DNA of 64,000 bases from Halichondria panicea (GCF_963675165.1 NC_087389.1:4214830-4278829), one strand, 5' to 3'. Numbered from the stretch's first letter, positions 1 through 12,499 are shown. Program-made: numbers and translations. The notes: generated from the sequence alone by a model not told the origin.

Positions 1-2
1 CT

Positions 3-3000
3 GGACAGGCGCAGAAAGCCTATGCTGCAATGCCTACAGACGAAGCAATCGACTACGAAACAGTGAAAAAAACGATTTTGATACGATACGATATCACGAA
101 AGAAAGTTATCGACATCGATTCCGAACCGCAACACGAAAAACGGGCGAGAGCAGTCGAGAACTGGCTACTCGACTCAATGACCTGGCGAGCAAATGGCTG
201 CAGGAATGTAAAACCGTAGACGAAGTTCGAGATTTAATTGTAATGGAACAAGTGATCGATATGTTACCGTTGGAGGTACGGATTTTTGTCAAAGAAAGAC
301 AACCCGGCACGAGCGCTGAAGCAGCAAAACTTGCTGACGACTATTGGCAAGCGAGGAAACCATCACTCGGAAGACGAATGGGACCACAAGCTGGTCTAAA
401 ATTTTGCCATACATGTGGGAAGCAAGGACATCTGTCGAAAGACTGTAGAAACAAAACACCGGGGAAACCCGACTGGAAACCCCAAAACAGTGGAGTCAAG
501 AAAGACCTCAAAGACCTCAAAGACATAGAATGTTTTAATTGCCACAAGAAAGGCCACTACTCCTCGAACTGTCCCGAGCGAGCAGGAGCACTGTTCTGTA
601 CAGAGAGGCGAATAGATTACCAAGGACAATCGAATACAAAGAAAACAGAAGTCCAAGCCAAACCTAGTGTCGTAAAAACTGGCTCAGTTGAAGGAAAGAA
701 AGTGGATAATATCCTATTAGACACAGGATGCTCAAGAACTCTCATTCGAAAGGACCTAGTTCCTCAGCATAAGCTACTACACGGAGAAGTAGTTGCAATT
801 CGTTGTGCACACGGAGATACAGTACTGTACCCCCTAGCAGAAGTCGATTTGGAGGTGGAGGGATACCTAATTCATGTGGAAGCAGCCATCTCGGATACAC
901 TCCCTATGCCCGTACTCCTGGGCACAGATGTACCCGAACTCACGGCGATACTTAGAGGTGATCCAACCACGAAGAAAGTGGTGCCTCAGCAGGCATTGGC
1001 CGTGGTGACGAGAGCAAGTGCCATAAAGCAGCGAGAAGAAGAGGAAATGACTGCCCAAAAAGAAAAAGAGTCGGGCGCCCATTCAAAAACACTTGGAGTT
1101 GAGATGCAATTGCCAGTCAAGGAAACTGTAGACAGCGAGAGTGAGTCAGAAGTACAAAACTTGGAAATTATTGACAACGAGAACTTAAGTGACGTGCCCT
1201 TTCAAGATTTGGAGGATGAACTGTTTATCCCAAGTCGAAACAGAGAGACGCTCACAAGAAAGGAGAAACGCCAACAGCGAGCAAAACATTTCGAAAAATG
1301 CAAAAATATGCAGTCGGAATTGCACCCATTGGACATTTCACTTTCTAAATTCAAAGAATTGCAGCAAAAGGATGATACCTTAAAACAGTGTGTCGAGGCA
1401 GCTGAAGGCAGCCCATCAACAGCAGGGGTAGGGTTCTATCAAAATGATGGCCTACTCTATCGCAGGTGGATACCCCCCAAACAAGGGGCGGACGGAGTGG
1501 AAGTGGAGCAACTGGTACTCCCAAGGCATTGCCGAGAAGAAGTACTGAAATTGGCCCACAGCGTACCTTTAGCAGGCCACATGGGCAAAGAGAAGACTGC
1601 AAGGAGAATTCTGCAACGATTTTACTGGCCTACCTTATATCAAGATGTAGCCAAGTACTGCAAAGGATGTCTCACATGCCAAAAATCTACACAAAGCAGA
1701 ACCAAACGAGCACCGCTCATCCCACTCCCAACTATTCAGGAGCCCTTCAAGAGAATAGCGATGGACATTGTTGGTCCACTCCCAAGAAGCAATTCGGGCA
1801 AACGCTATATTCTGGTTATATGTGATTACGCGACCCGATACCCTGAGGCTATACCACTCAAAAGCATCGATGCCCCACACATAGCCGAACAGCTGATGAC
1901 ACTGTTCTCACGAGTTGGAATACCAGAGGAAATACTGACTGACCAAGGAAGTAATTTTACTTCAACACTTCTAACGGAGATTTATCGGATGCTCCATGTA
2001 CACCCCATTCGTACCACACCATACCATCCCCAAACTGATGGCCTAGTAGAAAGATTTAATCAAACTTTGAAAAGAATGCTCAGAAAGGCAACAAAGGATG
2101 AAGGAAAAGACTGGGACAAAGTAATCCCATATTTACTATTTGCATATCGTGAAGTACCACAATCGTCCACAGGCTTTTCTCCATTCGAGCTACTGTATGG
2201 CCGAAGTGTTCGCGGACCACTCGATATCGTCCGAGAAGCTTGGCAGACTGACAAATGCGATAGTGTGAGCATAATCTCCTACATCATGAAGATGCGAGAT
2301 CGACTCGAACGAGCGACACAAGTGGTAAAAGTGAATCTGGATATAGCAAAACAGATTCAAAAGACGTGGTATGACCAAAATTCCCGACAAAGAGAATTCC
2401 ACCAAGGGGATCAAGTATTAGTACTATTGCCAACATCTAGCAACAAGTTGCTCGCCCAATGGCAAGGACCGTATGAAGTGGTCAAACCAATTGGCAAGGT
2501 GGACTACCTGATCCACATGTACGATCGACGGAAAAAAAGAAGAATATTTCACGTTAACATGTTGAAACAGTGGTATGTACCCACCAATACTGGCTATATA
2601 GCAGAAGAAATTGAAGCTGATTATGTGGATGAAGATATACCTACGTGGACAGACGATAACAGTACCCAAATACCGATTGACAAGCGGGTTGACACCCCTC
2701 AGAGAGCCCAATTGCAGAGTCTACTGGACAAATACCAAGATGTATTCAAAAACCAACCAGGACGCACTTCGTTAACGGAACACAGAATAATCACTGGAGA
2801 TGCTCGTCCCATTCGTTTACCACCTTACAGGATACCACATGCTCACAGAGATGCAGTCAGAGAAGAAATTGGCGAGATGCTCGAGCAAGGTATCATAGAA
2901 CCATCCTCAAGTGCTTATGGTTCCCCAATTGTGTTGGTGACCAAAAAAGACAAATCGCTAAGAATTTGTGTGGACTATCGGAAACTCAATTGTCAATCAC

Positions 3001-4076
3001 AAGCCGATGCCTATCCCATGCCCAGGATAGATGATCTAATTGACGGACTTGGACGGTCACACTATATCTCAACTCTGGACCTCACTAAAGGTTACTGGCA
3101 AGTACCTGTCGCTGTTGAAGATCGACCCAAAACGGCTTTTGTCACACCGTTTGGTTTGTTTCAATTCAAGGTGATGCCATTTGGACTACAAGGTGCCCCA
3201 GCGACTTTCCAAAGATTGATGGATCGTGTGATAGCTGGTCTCAGTGATTTCACAGCAACTTATCTTGATGATGTGATAATATTCAGCGAAACGTGGGAGA
3301 AGCACCTGGAACACGTTCGAACTACTCTCCAACGACTCAGGAAAGCAGGATTAACAGTCAAAGCAAAGAAGTCACAGTTTGGAGCAAAGTACTGTACGTA
3401 CCTCGGACATATAGTAGGTGGTGGAGTGGTCCAGCCAGGCTCAACAAAAGTACAAGCAGTACGAGAATTCCCAGTACCAGTTACTAAGAAGCAGGTCCGA
3501 ACCTTTCTGGGACTATCGGGTTACTACAGGCGTTTTATCCCTCAGTATGCCGATATAGCTTCACCTTTGACCGATTTGACAAGGAAGGCTGCACCCAGCG
3601 ACGTTATCTGGACTGACACTTGTGAGCAAGCTTTCCAAAAGCTAAAGACTCTGTTGTCAACCTCACCGATCCTTGCAAGCCCAGATTTTACTCAACAGTT
3701 TATTTTGCAAACAGATGCTTCGGACAGGGGAATTGGCGCAGTACTCAGCCAGCTAGATGGAACTGGAATGGATCGCCCAGTGGCATACTATAGCAAGAAA
3801 CTCTTACCTCGTGAAGAACGGTACTCAGTGATCGAAAAAGAATGCCTGGCAATTAAAGCAGGAGTAGCCGCATTCCAAGTGTACTTACTTGGCCGACCAT
3901 TTACAATACAAACCGATCATCGCGCTCTCATGTGGTTGAATCAGCTGAAAGATAAGAACTCAAGACTCACACGATGGAGCTTGTCTCTACAGCCCTACAG
4001 ATTTGAAGTAGTGCATCGAAAGGGAGTCGACAACAGTAATGCAGATGCACTGTCTCGTGCGCCAAACCCTATTTGA
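3..4076 (+). mobile_element. Gmr1-like Ty3/gypsy polyprotein, 5' end cut off
   Basis: Gag-pol of an LTR retrotransposon in one long frame. The frame stays open to the window edge before the first Met at 30, so the true start lies outside. Residues are counted from that Met. Residues 20-108 form a helical gag region resembling a SCAN domain. Two CCHC knuckles follow (126-139, 168-181), then protease with DTG at 231-233. Integrase comes next: an HHCC finger ending near 550, catalytic Asp near 578 and 637, Glu near 673, and a GPY/F-type tail near 800-860. Reverse transcriptase (YLDD near 1078) and RNase H (TDAS near 1228, TDHR further on) close the protein. Integrase before RT is the reverse of ordinary gypsy elements and is the published hallmark of the Gmr1 group. 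No stop or frameshift is visible over 4 kb, so the copy is young or was recently active. Confidence 0.93.
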
Positions 4077-4099
4077 CGCTGGAGAACGGTGGAGGAATG

Positions 4100-4409
4100 T
4101 GATGGACTAATGAGAAAAAAATCTGATTTTAAGTATGTACAGATGTAATGGAATGTACAGATATAATGGAATGTACATATCTATATTTATAGACTCTATT
4201 TTTAGACTGTGGATCTCAGATAAGTCTGAGTCACATGTGTTTTTTTGTCAGTTCTCTCAATTTATTGATTTTATTAAAATGATCATGAGAGTTCTCAACC
4301 GATAGACACTTAAAATATAGGCTGTTGCTAGTCTAGCCTATCAGTCTATCACAGATACTCAAGGCTATAGAGTGCTGTATCGGTTGGTTGTTAGTCGAAC
4401 CCCCCATCA
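4100..4409 (+). repeat. 3' LTR of the Gmr1-like element
   Basis: The boundaries are inferred from matching ends TGATGG at 4100 and CCATCA at 4404-4409. This 6-bp terminal inverted repeat has the usual TG...CA form. A purine-rich tract, ggtggaggaa, lies just upstream at 4088-4097 as the plus-strand primer site. A TATA-like stretch lies near 4185. The left LTR and target duplication are outside the window, so the edges could not be confirmed by comparison. Confidence 0.65.
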
Positions 4410-5466
4410 TTGATACGCTATTAAACCCTCCTCAAATGTCGTGTGCTATTACCTTTAATTGCTATCATATTCTTGTGTAGATTTCAAAGGCCCCTACAAA
4501 TATTTGAAGGAACATACGTAACTCACTCTACTGTATAATCTGCCAGCCCATTCCATGTGTCTAGACAGTGTACAGATAAATAATAATAAAACGTATAATT
4601 ATACGATATCTTTCTGTGTGGTAGGTGCATTTACTTAATTACACTCAATTAATAATTACACTCAATTAACACTAGTGATTAGCGTGGTGTTGTGTCACTG
4701 GAAACACAATCTTACCAACTATATGTGATGGTGTTTGCTCAGTCTTATGCCTAATAGCTTGTGGGTGGGTGTGTGTTTGGTAGAGGTCATTAGTTCCTCT
4801 ACACCAGCCAAGAATAACATTTGTAAGAAACATTTGTAAGAAATATGGCCCTATCCGTATTGTATAGTGTGATGGTGTTTGCTCAGTCTTATGCCTAATA
4901 GCTTGTGGGTGGGTGGGTGTGTGTGTGTTTGGTAGATGGTCATTAGTTCCTCTACACCAGCCAAGAATAACATTTGTAAAGAAACAATCTGTATTGCTGA
5001 AACAACTGATACAATGTGTGTAACAATTAACGGTGAAACTTTGCAAAAACTTTTGCCTGCATAAGGATGTACAGTAGTGGCTTTTCCATATTAGTAGAAT
5101 GTTCTTGTGTGTGAAATAGGAAAGAGAATCAATCCCACATTTTCAGAAGTGCTCATTTGATAGCCACACATCCGAGCCCAACACAAATACACGTATCATA
5201 CTGATTAAAACTGCCTGTATGGAATGATGTGTCCATTGTTAGTCAATACCAATGTTGGGAAAAATAGAAAGTGTTTTCTTCTGTCTGTCGGTGTGTAATA
5301 TACTCATAGATCGATGTGTATATACTCATAGATTGCAATCAATAGTATACAATACATGCAGGGTAGGTCTATATTGAGTGACTTGCAGTGCATATTACAT
5401 ATTGTCCCCATTCTTGCCTTAATTATTTGTAACTCCTCACAATGAAACCCCCCCTCTTCTCCACAG
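4410..5466. other. Non-coding stretch (PDCL first intron) with a duplicated segment
   Basis: No exon could be found here. In particular, the acidic N-terminal exon expected for PDCL is absent. The stretch holds a diverged direct duplication: 4724-4831 is repeated at 4868-4986, both beginning tgtgatggtgtttgctcag. The rest is AT-rich and ends in the acceptor at 5466. Confidence 0.6.
4724..4986. repeat. Two-copy direct repeat
   Basis: Copies at 4724-4831 and 4868-4986 share the start tgtgatggtgtttgctcag, an internal GT-rich run of variable length, and the end ccaagaataacatttgtaa. They are separated by about 36 bases. This is a local duplication with no coding content. Confidence 0.85.
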
Positions 5467-7088
5467 ACGGGCCCCAAGGGCGTACTCACCGACTACTACC
5501 GCACTCAACAGTCAGAGCGCCGGAAGGAGATTCTGGCAAAGAATAAGAGACAAGAAATCATTGAGAAACATTCGGCAACTGTCATGAGTCATGTGAGTGT
5601 GGGCAGGTCATGTAATGTGTATATAGTGTATAATAATAATGTTAGGGATAATTTTATCTCTGGCCCCACACGTATGTTATGTATACATGTGTCCTGTATC
5701 GTCTATCGTTCCTCTTTGTTTTGTTTATTCACCTCCTCGGTATATTGTCACCCACAGCTGTGTGGGCTCACCACTGATGTACACACAAAACCGTTCACCT
5801 TTTATAACTTCATTGTAGTGTTCATGAGCATCTCGCTTCCTACGTGCCTATCATTGTACACCTCCACCACCCCACACACACACCCACACCCCCACCCACA
5901 CCCACACACAGTCTGAGGAGACTGCCCTGAAACAGGGAGAGAGTGAAGAGAGAGCCATGACTAACTTGGCGATGGCATTGGAAGGTGGTGCTCTACATGA
6001 GGACCCGTTCCTGCAAGATTACCGAGCCAAGAGAATGGAACAGATGAAAAATGAGGTCAAAAAAGGTGGAAGAAGGTTAGTGTTCTTTGGTGCCAGAACA
6101 AGACATACCGTAGGAACGTATTGATGTTTATGAATGAGATATTGCAGTGCTCTAAATATGATACTGTTCAAATGCAAGCCTATTTGTGTACACAATAAAT
6201 TGAGGTCATAGCAATGACTTCTGTAACTAGGGCACTTAACTCTAGGTGGTCATGCCGACATATGCTGTACACAGTATCACACACCCACACACACACGCCC
6301 ACTCACACATTCTCACTCACAGGCAACGATTCGGCAACCTGGTCGAAGTGAGAGGTGACAAATACGACCACTACATTGAGAACTCTCCACCTCAAACTTT
6401 TGTCATCATGCACATCTACGATGAGGTACATACACATACACGTCTGCTAAATGTACCTGCAGTGAAACTGTCTATTGTGGTCACCCTGTAAAGCTTATAA
6501 TGGACCCCAAAGTCTTCATAGCACGTGCTTCAATCTGATCATCTCTATAAATTATACAAATTGACAGGTTTTACCATACACCCAAGATTCAACTACATAC
6601 TTAGCAACACATACTAATTAGTAAAGAGGAAGCTTGCCTAATGCAGCCACTGTACATGTAGGTTTGCTAAGGGTGACTGCATGCGTAGACAGGTTTCACT
6701 GTATGTTGAACTTGATTGAGGAAGAAGTGATATTAAACTAGAGGTTGGATTTTCCAATCATTATGGCCATCATTATAATTATACATCGCTGTTGTTAAAG
6801 GAACCTTAACCCTGAAATACGTGTCTAGCGCAGGTGTAGAACTTTACATGTACCCATGTACTACTCCTGATAATTATGTTTGTGCTTTCTAGTTTGTGTC
6901 AGTGTGCTTGTACCTGAACCAGCGACTTACTCAGATGGCAAAGCTCTATCCTACAGTGAGTTCACACATTAAGTTGCTACACATTGAACCCGTAATGTGT
7001 ATGGACTCCTGAAAGACACATTTAGCACCTGTGTGTGTGTCGTGTGTGTGTGTGTGTGTGCGTGTGTGTGTGCGTGTGTGCGTGTGTG

Positions 7089-7120
<32 letters not shown>

Positions 7121-8451
7121 TGCTAGCATTGAGTTGAGACGTTATGAATGTGTTACTTGTCAAACCACCTCACTTGTTTGTAATCATTTCAGGCTCGATT
7201 TTGCCGGGTTCAAGCAGGACAGGTCGGAGTCAGTCCTGCATTTGTAAGTATTTTATGTGACAATTATATGTACAGCTGTATGCTAGTACTTGTACATGTA
7301 AGTGAAATCATTACGCCAAACTACGTAGCATGTACGATCTGTAATGTATGCATGTGTTCTGTCTAGTGAATTTACCTCCTCCTCCCACACACACCCTGAC
7401 AGATCAGCAAAGGACTGCCTGCTCTGCTGGTGTACAGAGGAGGTGATCTGGTGGGCAACCTCCTCCGAATAACTGATCAACTTGGAGAAGGCTACTCCAA
7501 TGAAGATTTGGAAGCATTTTTGCACGAGTATGTCTTTATGTTCTTGCTCATAATTATTTCTATACTGTGCAACCGTTAATGTAATGATCCTTTACCAACC
7601 ATTGGCAGTGTGTACCCAGAGGATGTCGGACACCACTTGACCTTTCTAAATTTTAAAAGGCCATAATTAGCAGAAAGGTCAAGTGGTGTCTGTCCTCTGG
7701 TGTGTACCCAGGGGGCCGGACAAGGGTAAATCGTTACATGAATTCTTAGCGTCATTCCAAACTTCTCCAATAGAGCCAATTTTGGGTTTAAGTGACTGAA
7801 AATCGGCCTACATGTAGGAAGGAGCTAGGCTTTGCAAATCGTTGCACCACAGTTGAAGCTATCCTTGAGATTGTAAGCAGTTCCGATAGGTTTGTGAGCT
7901 ACTAGTAGTTATACAGACTGGATGTCTATAGCTAAGAGAGATTCTACTGTCTATGACTCTCATCAGTTTGTAGCGTCACAATTAAAACAAGCAGGCTGGG
8001 CGAGGCAAGCTGCTTTCAATATAATACTGGGAAGCTACACTCCTATTTTCTGTCTTCTCTGAATAATTAGTAACGAGTAATGTAGACAAATTTCCTCAGT
8101 AATATTAATAATTATGTGTGCTCTGGTTGTGTATCTATACTGTATATACAACTGTTAATGTAATGATGGTTTAACAAGAGGAGGATAGTCAGGGTCAATT
8201 AAAATCTGCTTCCAGAGGACTTCCAATCGTCTAATTCTTCCTTTGGTACCTCCAATCCTATTGTGGGTGAACAAACCCTATATAGCTGTGATACTCACTT
8301 CATATACATGCACTAAACAACTTACATCAACCGTGTTTTCCGCAGGAAAAATTGCCTCCCCCCTGAGTCGGAGAAAGAAGAAGGAGCTCTACTGCCAAAG
8401 AACATTCTAGGAATATCGAAGAAACGACTCTCTAGCTCTGACTCGGACTAG
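5467..8451 (+). CDS. PDCL: Phosducin-like protein (PhLP1), first exon missing
   Basis: A cofactor of the CCT chaperonin that helps fold G-protein beta subunits and assemble beta-gamma dimers in the cytosol. Exons by splice sites and phase: 5467-5592, 5912-6075, 6323-6425, 6893-6955, 7193-7243, 7403-7527, 8346-8451 (stop TAG). The first visible exon opens with the family's TGPKGV motif. The thioredoxin-like domain runs from FGNLVEV through SKGLPALLVYRGG to DQLGEGYSNEDLEAFL, matching the PhLP1 subgroup more closely than phosducin or PhLP2/3. The tail is acidic and ends SSSDSD, as in PhLP1 proteins, which end in CK2-type serines. The N-terminal exon is not between the LTR and 5467, so it must lie upstream of the retroelement, outside the window. 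All exon phases join without a break. Confidence 0.9.
7033..7122. repeat. GT-rich microsatellite in a PDCL intron
   Basis: Imperfect (GT)n with CGTGTG variants, ending in (GTGC)n. It lies between the exons at 6893-6955 and 7193-7243. Open frames across it are repeat artefacts. Confidence 0.9.
7616..7702. repeat. Hairpin inverted repeat in the last PDCL intron
   Basis: A left arm of about 30 bases (cagaggatgtcggacaccac onward) is mirrored by a right arm ending ...gtcctctg. The loop is about 24 bases and contains ttttaaaaggccataatta. It resembles a small foldback or MITE remnant. Confidence 0.8.
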
Positions 8452-8689
8452 CTAGCAATTTTTAGCCGTTTATGTTCGTGCTCGTCTGCTCAGTCCACCA
8501 CTGTAATCTGTAGTCTCACAAACGAAAATTTCTTCTATACAATCCCTTAATTTATTGATAGTGTCACTCCGTGTGTGTGTGTTGCAATTCATTTTATGGT
8601 GGAACTTTTTGTGTTGAGAACATGGAAATAACGAATCTTACATAATAAGATTGATATACATAATATGGCGAGAAGTGCATAATTATGGT
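8452..8689. other. Intergenic, convergent 3' ends
   Basis: This is the space between the PDCL stop and the 3' end of the first glycosyltransferase copy on the other strand. It is AT-rich with a short GT run near 8570. No gene was seen. Confidence 0.6.
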
Positions 8690-9526
8690 TATCATGGGTA
8701 TATGTAGGATACATATAAACATACGGTCAGCTACGGTGGAAAACCCACGTACTCTCGTTGAATGCACGAGCACCTCTGATCTTGCCAGTGTATGTATATA
8801 GTAGAAAATCAATCCATATAGCCATGAAACCTTTAAAAACAGACAGTGCACGTGTGACTGTACTCACACCACCCTTTGGAAAACTGTCCATTCCAAATGT
8901 AATGAACAATAATCGATGTGTCTTCCTTGCGAAGTATCTTCAGCTGTTAAAGTGACCTTCCTCTTGATATTGAGTGCCATATAGAATCCGTTCGAATGTG
9001 AACATTTCCATATATACTTTTCTGAACTTCGTTCACCTTTCCTAACACAAGCTGAAAAAATATCGTAACAAGTTCACCTTCTGCATGTCTGAGAAAAAGT
9101 AGCGATGAAAGCCTGCATGGAGAGGATCTAGGGATATGGCCGTGTTCATCTACATCGAAGAGCTGTGTCCAATTCAAGCCGTATCTCAATTTCGCCTTCA
9201 AGCATGGAGTTAGAATCATAATTATTGTCACTGTCTCGTTATTTTGAGGCATGAAAAAACCATCGTATATAGCTTGCACTCAAACATATGGGCTCCTGAA
9301 TTTTTTGTTCCCATCGGATATGCTCATGCACATCTGTCTTCCCTCCTGAAATGTTCCTACCGTTTAGTATAAGATTCAATGCGACACTTGAATCAATGCT
9401 CATATCATGTCGTATACTGAACTTGAAGTTGGTGGTTCCAATATTAAAGTTCTTGTTGCAACAATGAACACTATATAGTATTCCGATAAGAAAGATCGAT
9501 CTCCTTCTGTGCAAGTACCCAGACAT
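8690..9526 (-). pseudogene. Glycosyltransferase-like copy A, broken
   Basis: The outermost and most decayed member of the minus-strand array. The N-terminus survives (MSGYLHRRRSIFLIGILY, then SIRHDMSIDSS) at about 9330-9526. A C-terminal piece with LARSEVLVHS and GFST survives at 8690-8830. The centre is mostly deleted and carries frameshifts; fragments matching KVNEVQKS and HIRT lie near 8985-9040. It is called by comparison with the intact copies at 10082-11704 and 14826-16451. It probably makes no product. Confidence 0.85.
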
Positions 9527-10081
9527 CATGCAGATCATTGTTCTTCAGAACAGACATATACATTTATATACATTTGCATAGACACACTCACTATCATTAT
9601 AAGTATAAATCTGCATGATGTATATAATTATGTAGTTCCTATATAGCTAGCAACTCAGACTTGTCAGCATAATTAATTTTAAAGTAACGTTAACTATCAG
9701 AAGCCATGCATGCAAGCTTCTGAATGTGTGGTGCAGGTTATACACTGGTACATGTAAAAGCAATGCAGCACAGAAACCAAGAATGTCATAATAATTATGG
9801 AAATATGGATAGTGCAGATGACTGTTTCAAGTTGTTCTTCATGCAGGGGCATTGTGCAGGCCACTTTTTTATTGCATCCTTTTAGTCTACATGAGTGTCA
9901 TTATACGCCCTTTTTATACTCTGAAATAGCTGTGATCCTCACCTCGTTAATCACATAGAAACAACGATACCTATATAAAGCACGACAATTAAGACTACAA
10001 TTCATAACGTAAAAAATAACACAGGTATAATGAAATATAGATGCATGGATTGCATGATTTGTTATCAGTTATACGTCACCG
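9527..10081. other. Intergenic spacer between array copies A and B
   Basis: Contains the 5' flank of copy A and the 3' flank of copy B. Near 9801, the sequence atggatagtgcagatgactg is a weak relic of the receptor signal-peptide exon found intact at 18741. Near 9948, cacatagaaacaacgatac matches the 3' flanks of the other copies. No gene was seen. Confidence 0.55.
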
Positions 10082-11704
10082 CTATGGTGTTTTTGAACAC
10101 TTCGGTGTGTAGTATTGTCTTGATACTGGGCAAAACATACCAGCTATAGTAGAAAATCCACTTATTGAATGCACGAGCACCTCTGATCTTGCCAGTAGCA
10201 GAAAATCAATCCACGTAGCCATGAAACCATCAACACCAGACAGTGTACTCACATCACCAGCTCCCTCCTTGAATGGAATGGCCACGTGTTGTAGTGTCAT
10301 GTTTAAAGACTTTACTCGATTGCTGTATTGTTTGGTCGCTAACAGTTTGACCTGGTAAGAATCTGTTGCTAAATATAGAGGAATTTTATTGGAAGACTTG
10401 TCTGACAAACGTAATGAGCAGTTAATTGTACTATACCATGTGTCTTCTTTGCGAAATATTTTCATTTTGTTAAAGTGACCATTTTCTTGATATTCAGTTC
10501 CATAAAATCCGGTTCGGATGTGAACACCGATATAGGATACATTAAATAATCCCATATTTTTCTGAGCTTCGTTTACCTTTCTTAACACATTTTGTGAGAA
10601 ACTGAATAAATATCGTAATAATTCACCTTGAACAAAAGAATGAGGCACTCTGTGCTTTTTGGAATTAAGCATTTTTAGCAATGAAAGTCTGGAGAGGATA
10701 TTGTGCTCGTCACAACGAAACAGTTGAGTTAGGCCTTTAGTAAAGGGTACAGGTAATGCAGTGCTAATTATAATGTGTTGCTGATCATCACTGTTTACAT
10801 CATTCATAAAACGAACACACTCTTTCCTTCCAATAAGTTTCTTTATAACATGTTTGTCGTTTATGATTTCTTGCTTGAAATTCCATTGAAGTTGATTTGG
10901 AGCAAGATGGCGAAACGTTTTCATACCAATTTCATCCCAGTCCAAAAACAGCACTCTGTTCGATGCTATAGCTAATAGTAGAACTTGCTGTATCCGATAA
11001 AACTGGTCCCCGATACCATGACATTGAACAGGATTGTTGCACACATAGCTTAATGTTCTTATGTTGGAATCTCCACTCTTCATTTTTTCTATCTGCTGGC
11101 TGTGAAATAGTGCATACTTCTGAAGTGATTTTTTGAAGGTGTTATAATTAACATTGGTGTGCCTACTTTTCGCAGCCTTCAAGCATGGAGTCAGACTGAT
11201 ATTGTCACTGTGGTTCTTTTGGGGCATGAGAGAACCACCATCATAGTTAGATCTAGCACTCAAATTTTCATGGCTCGTCTGTTCAGAAGGAATGCTTCTT
11301 TTTTCCCCGCCTAATATGCTCACCTCTATCCTCTCTTCTGAATTTTCACCACTATCTTTTGTAAGTAGATTATCTTCTCCACCAACAGAATAGTGCTGAT
11401 TGTTGAAATTCTCCTGGGAAATAAATGGTTCATTTGCATCTGTTGTATCGACTGTCGCAATCTCATCCACACCATGGAATGCCGCAATTTCAACAGCACT
11501 CTTATCTCTCTCCAGTGAATGTGGCTCTTTCTTTGAGAAGTCTATACTGCTTAGCACGAGACTTACACTTGAATCAATGCTCATAGCATGTCGTAGACTG
11601 AACTTGAATTTTGTTCCGATAAGTTGTTTATAACTCGTTACAATAGTCAACACCAGTATTCCGATGAGAACAATGAATCGCCTTCTGTACATGTACCTAG
11701 GCAT
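10082..11704 (-). CDS. Type II membrane glycosyltransferase-like protein, copy B (intact)
   Basis: A single-exon protein of 540 residues. A short basic cytoplasmic tail (MPRYMYRRR) is followed by a signal anchor at about 10-24. A Ser/Asn-rich stem of about 150 residues comes next, then a globular domain from about 165. Conserved blocks are CHGIGDQFYRI (228-238), FLDWDEIG (253-260), YIGVHIRTG (391-399), LYLATDSY (443-450) and LARSEVLVHS...GFSTIAG (504-522). The G-x-GD loop, the HIR motif and the late SGFS block recall the fucosyltransferase (GT-B, O-FucT/alpha-1,6-FucT) superfamily. This points to a Golgi sugar transferase, but the exact family and sugar are not established here. Several N-glycosylation sequons lie in the lumenal part. 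It is one of two intact copies in a five-copy array and starts divergently from a receptor-exon relic at 11993. Confidence 0.8.
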   Translation of the reverse strand: MPRYMYRRRFIVLIGILVLTIVTSYKQLIGTKFKFSLRHAMSIDSSVSLVLSSIDFSKKEPHSLERDKSAVEIAAFHGVDEIATVDTTDANEPFISQENFNNQHYSVGGEDNLLTKDSGENSEERIEVSILGGEKRSIPSEQTSHENLSARSNYDGGSLMPQKNHSDNISLTPCLKAAKSRHTNVNYNTFKKSLQKYALFHSQQIEKMKSGDSNIRTLSYVCNNPVQCHGIGDQFYRIQQVLLLAIASNRVLFLDWDEIGMKTFRHLAPNQLQWNFKQEIINDKHVIKKLIGRKECVRFMNDVNSDDQQHIIISTALPVPFTKGLTQLFRCDEHNILSRLSLLKMLNSKKHRVPHSFVQGELLRYLFSFSQNVLRKVNEAQKNMGLFNVSYIGVHIRTGFYGTEYQENGHFNKMKIFRKEDTWYSTINCSLRLSDKSSNKIPLYLATDSYQVKLLATKQYSNRVKSLNMTLQHVAIPFKEGAGDVSTLSGVDGFMATWIDFLLLARSEVLVHSISGFSTIAGMFCPVSRQYYTPKCSKTP

Positions 11705-12479
11705 CCTGCAGAGAGATTACTTGTACCATGCATGCAGCATAGACATTACACATTTCATTACACTGGCAACTCTATAAGTACTTCCTAGTCCATAGCAACT
11801 CAGGCTTGCAGCAAATGATGAATGTTTACAATCAGAAGCCAAGCTTTCCTGTGTTTTGACACCTTGCCACACCGTGTGTGGGGGTATAAAATTATTGTGC
11901 TGAATAAAGGGGGCGGGGCGGGGCTGCTCATAAGAAGTGTTTTGAGACATAGACATAGCATGCTGTCTGTGTCCTGAGAGTGCCAGTGTACAATGTGGAT
12001 AGTGGTGACTGTTTTGTTTTTGTTAGCCATTGTAAGACTGCTTGGTTTGTATATACCGTATAACGCGGGTATATATATTTTGAGGGTATACATGTCTAAT
12101 GTATACCACACCATGACATTATATAACTATGTATTTCCTAAGTTATTTTCATGAAAATTGCAATTGTCCAACATATTATAATTATGGTGTAAAGCGTATG
12201 TAAACAAATCTAGTGTCTAAATAATTATAGTCTATAGTAAATTATGATGATGGACCATTTACTGAATGAAGCCATGCAGCGTGCATGCAATGTCATATTA
12301 TAAAATAGTGTGACCTGTATTGCATTTTTATCCCTTTTTTTAGGAGCGTCATTATATCTACACCATTTTTTACTCCTCCATTATTATATTTTGTTAATCA
12401 CATGGAAACCACGATACTATATCCCTATAAAGACTACGATTCATATAACGTAAACTGGGTATAATTATAGCATGGATGT
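11705..12479. other. Spacer with duplicated divergent promoter and exon relic
   Basis: The 5' flank of copy B, running into the 3' flank of copy C. At 11993 on the plus strand, atgtggatagtggtgactgt repeats the first-exon sequence of the receptor gene at 18741, followed by a possible donor gtaagac. A GC-box-like string, ggggcggggcggggc, lies at 11910-11926. No further receptor exons follow. Confidence 0.7.
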
Positions 12480-12499
12480 GTGCATAATTATATTTGTCC

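Noticed and set aside
4672-5046. 124-codon minus-strand frame with repeated segments
   Set aside because: It is produced by the two-copy direct repeat at 4724-4986; no other support.
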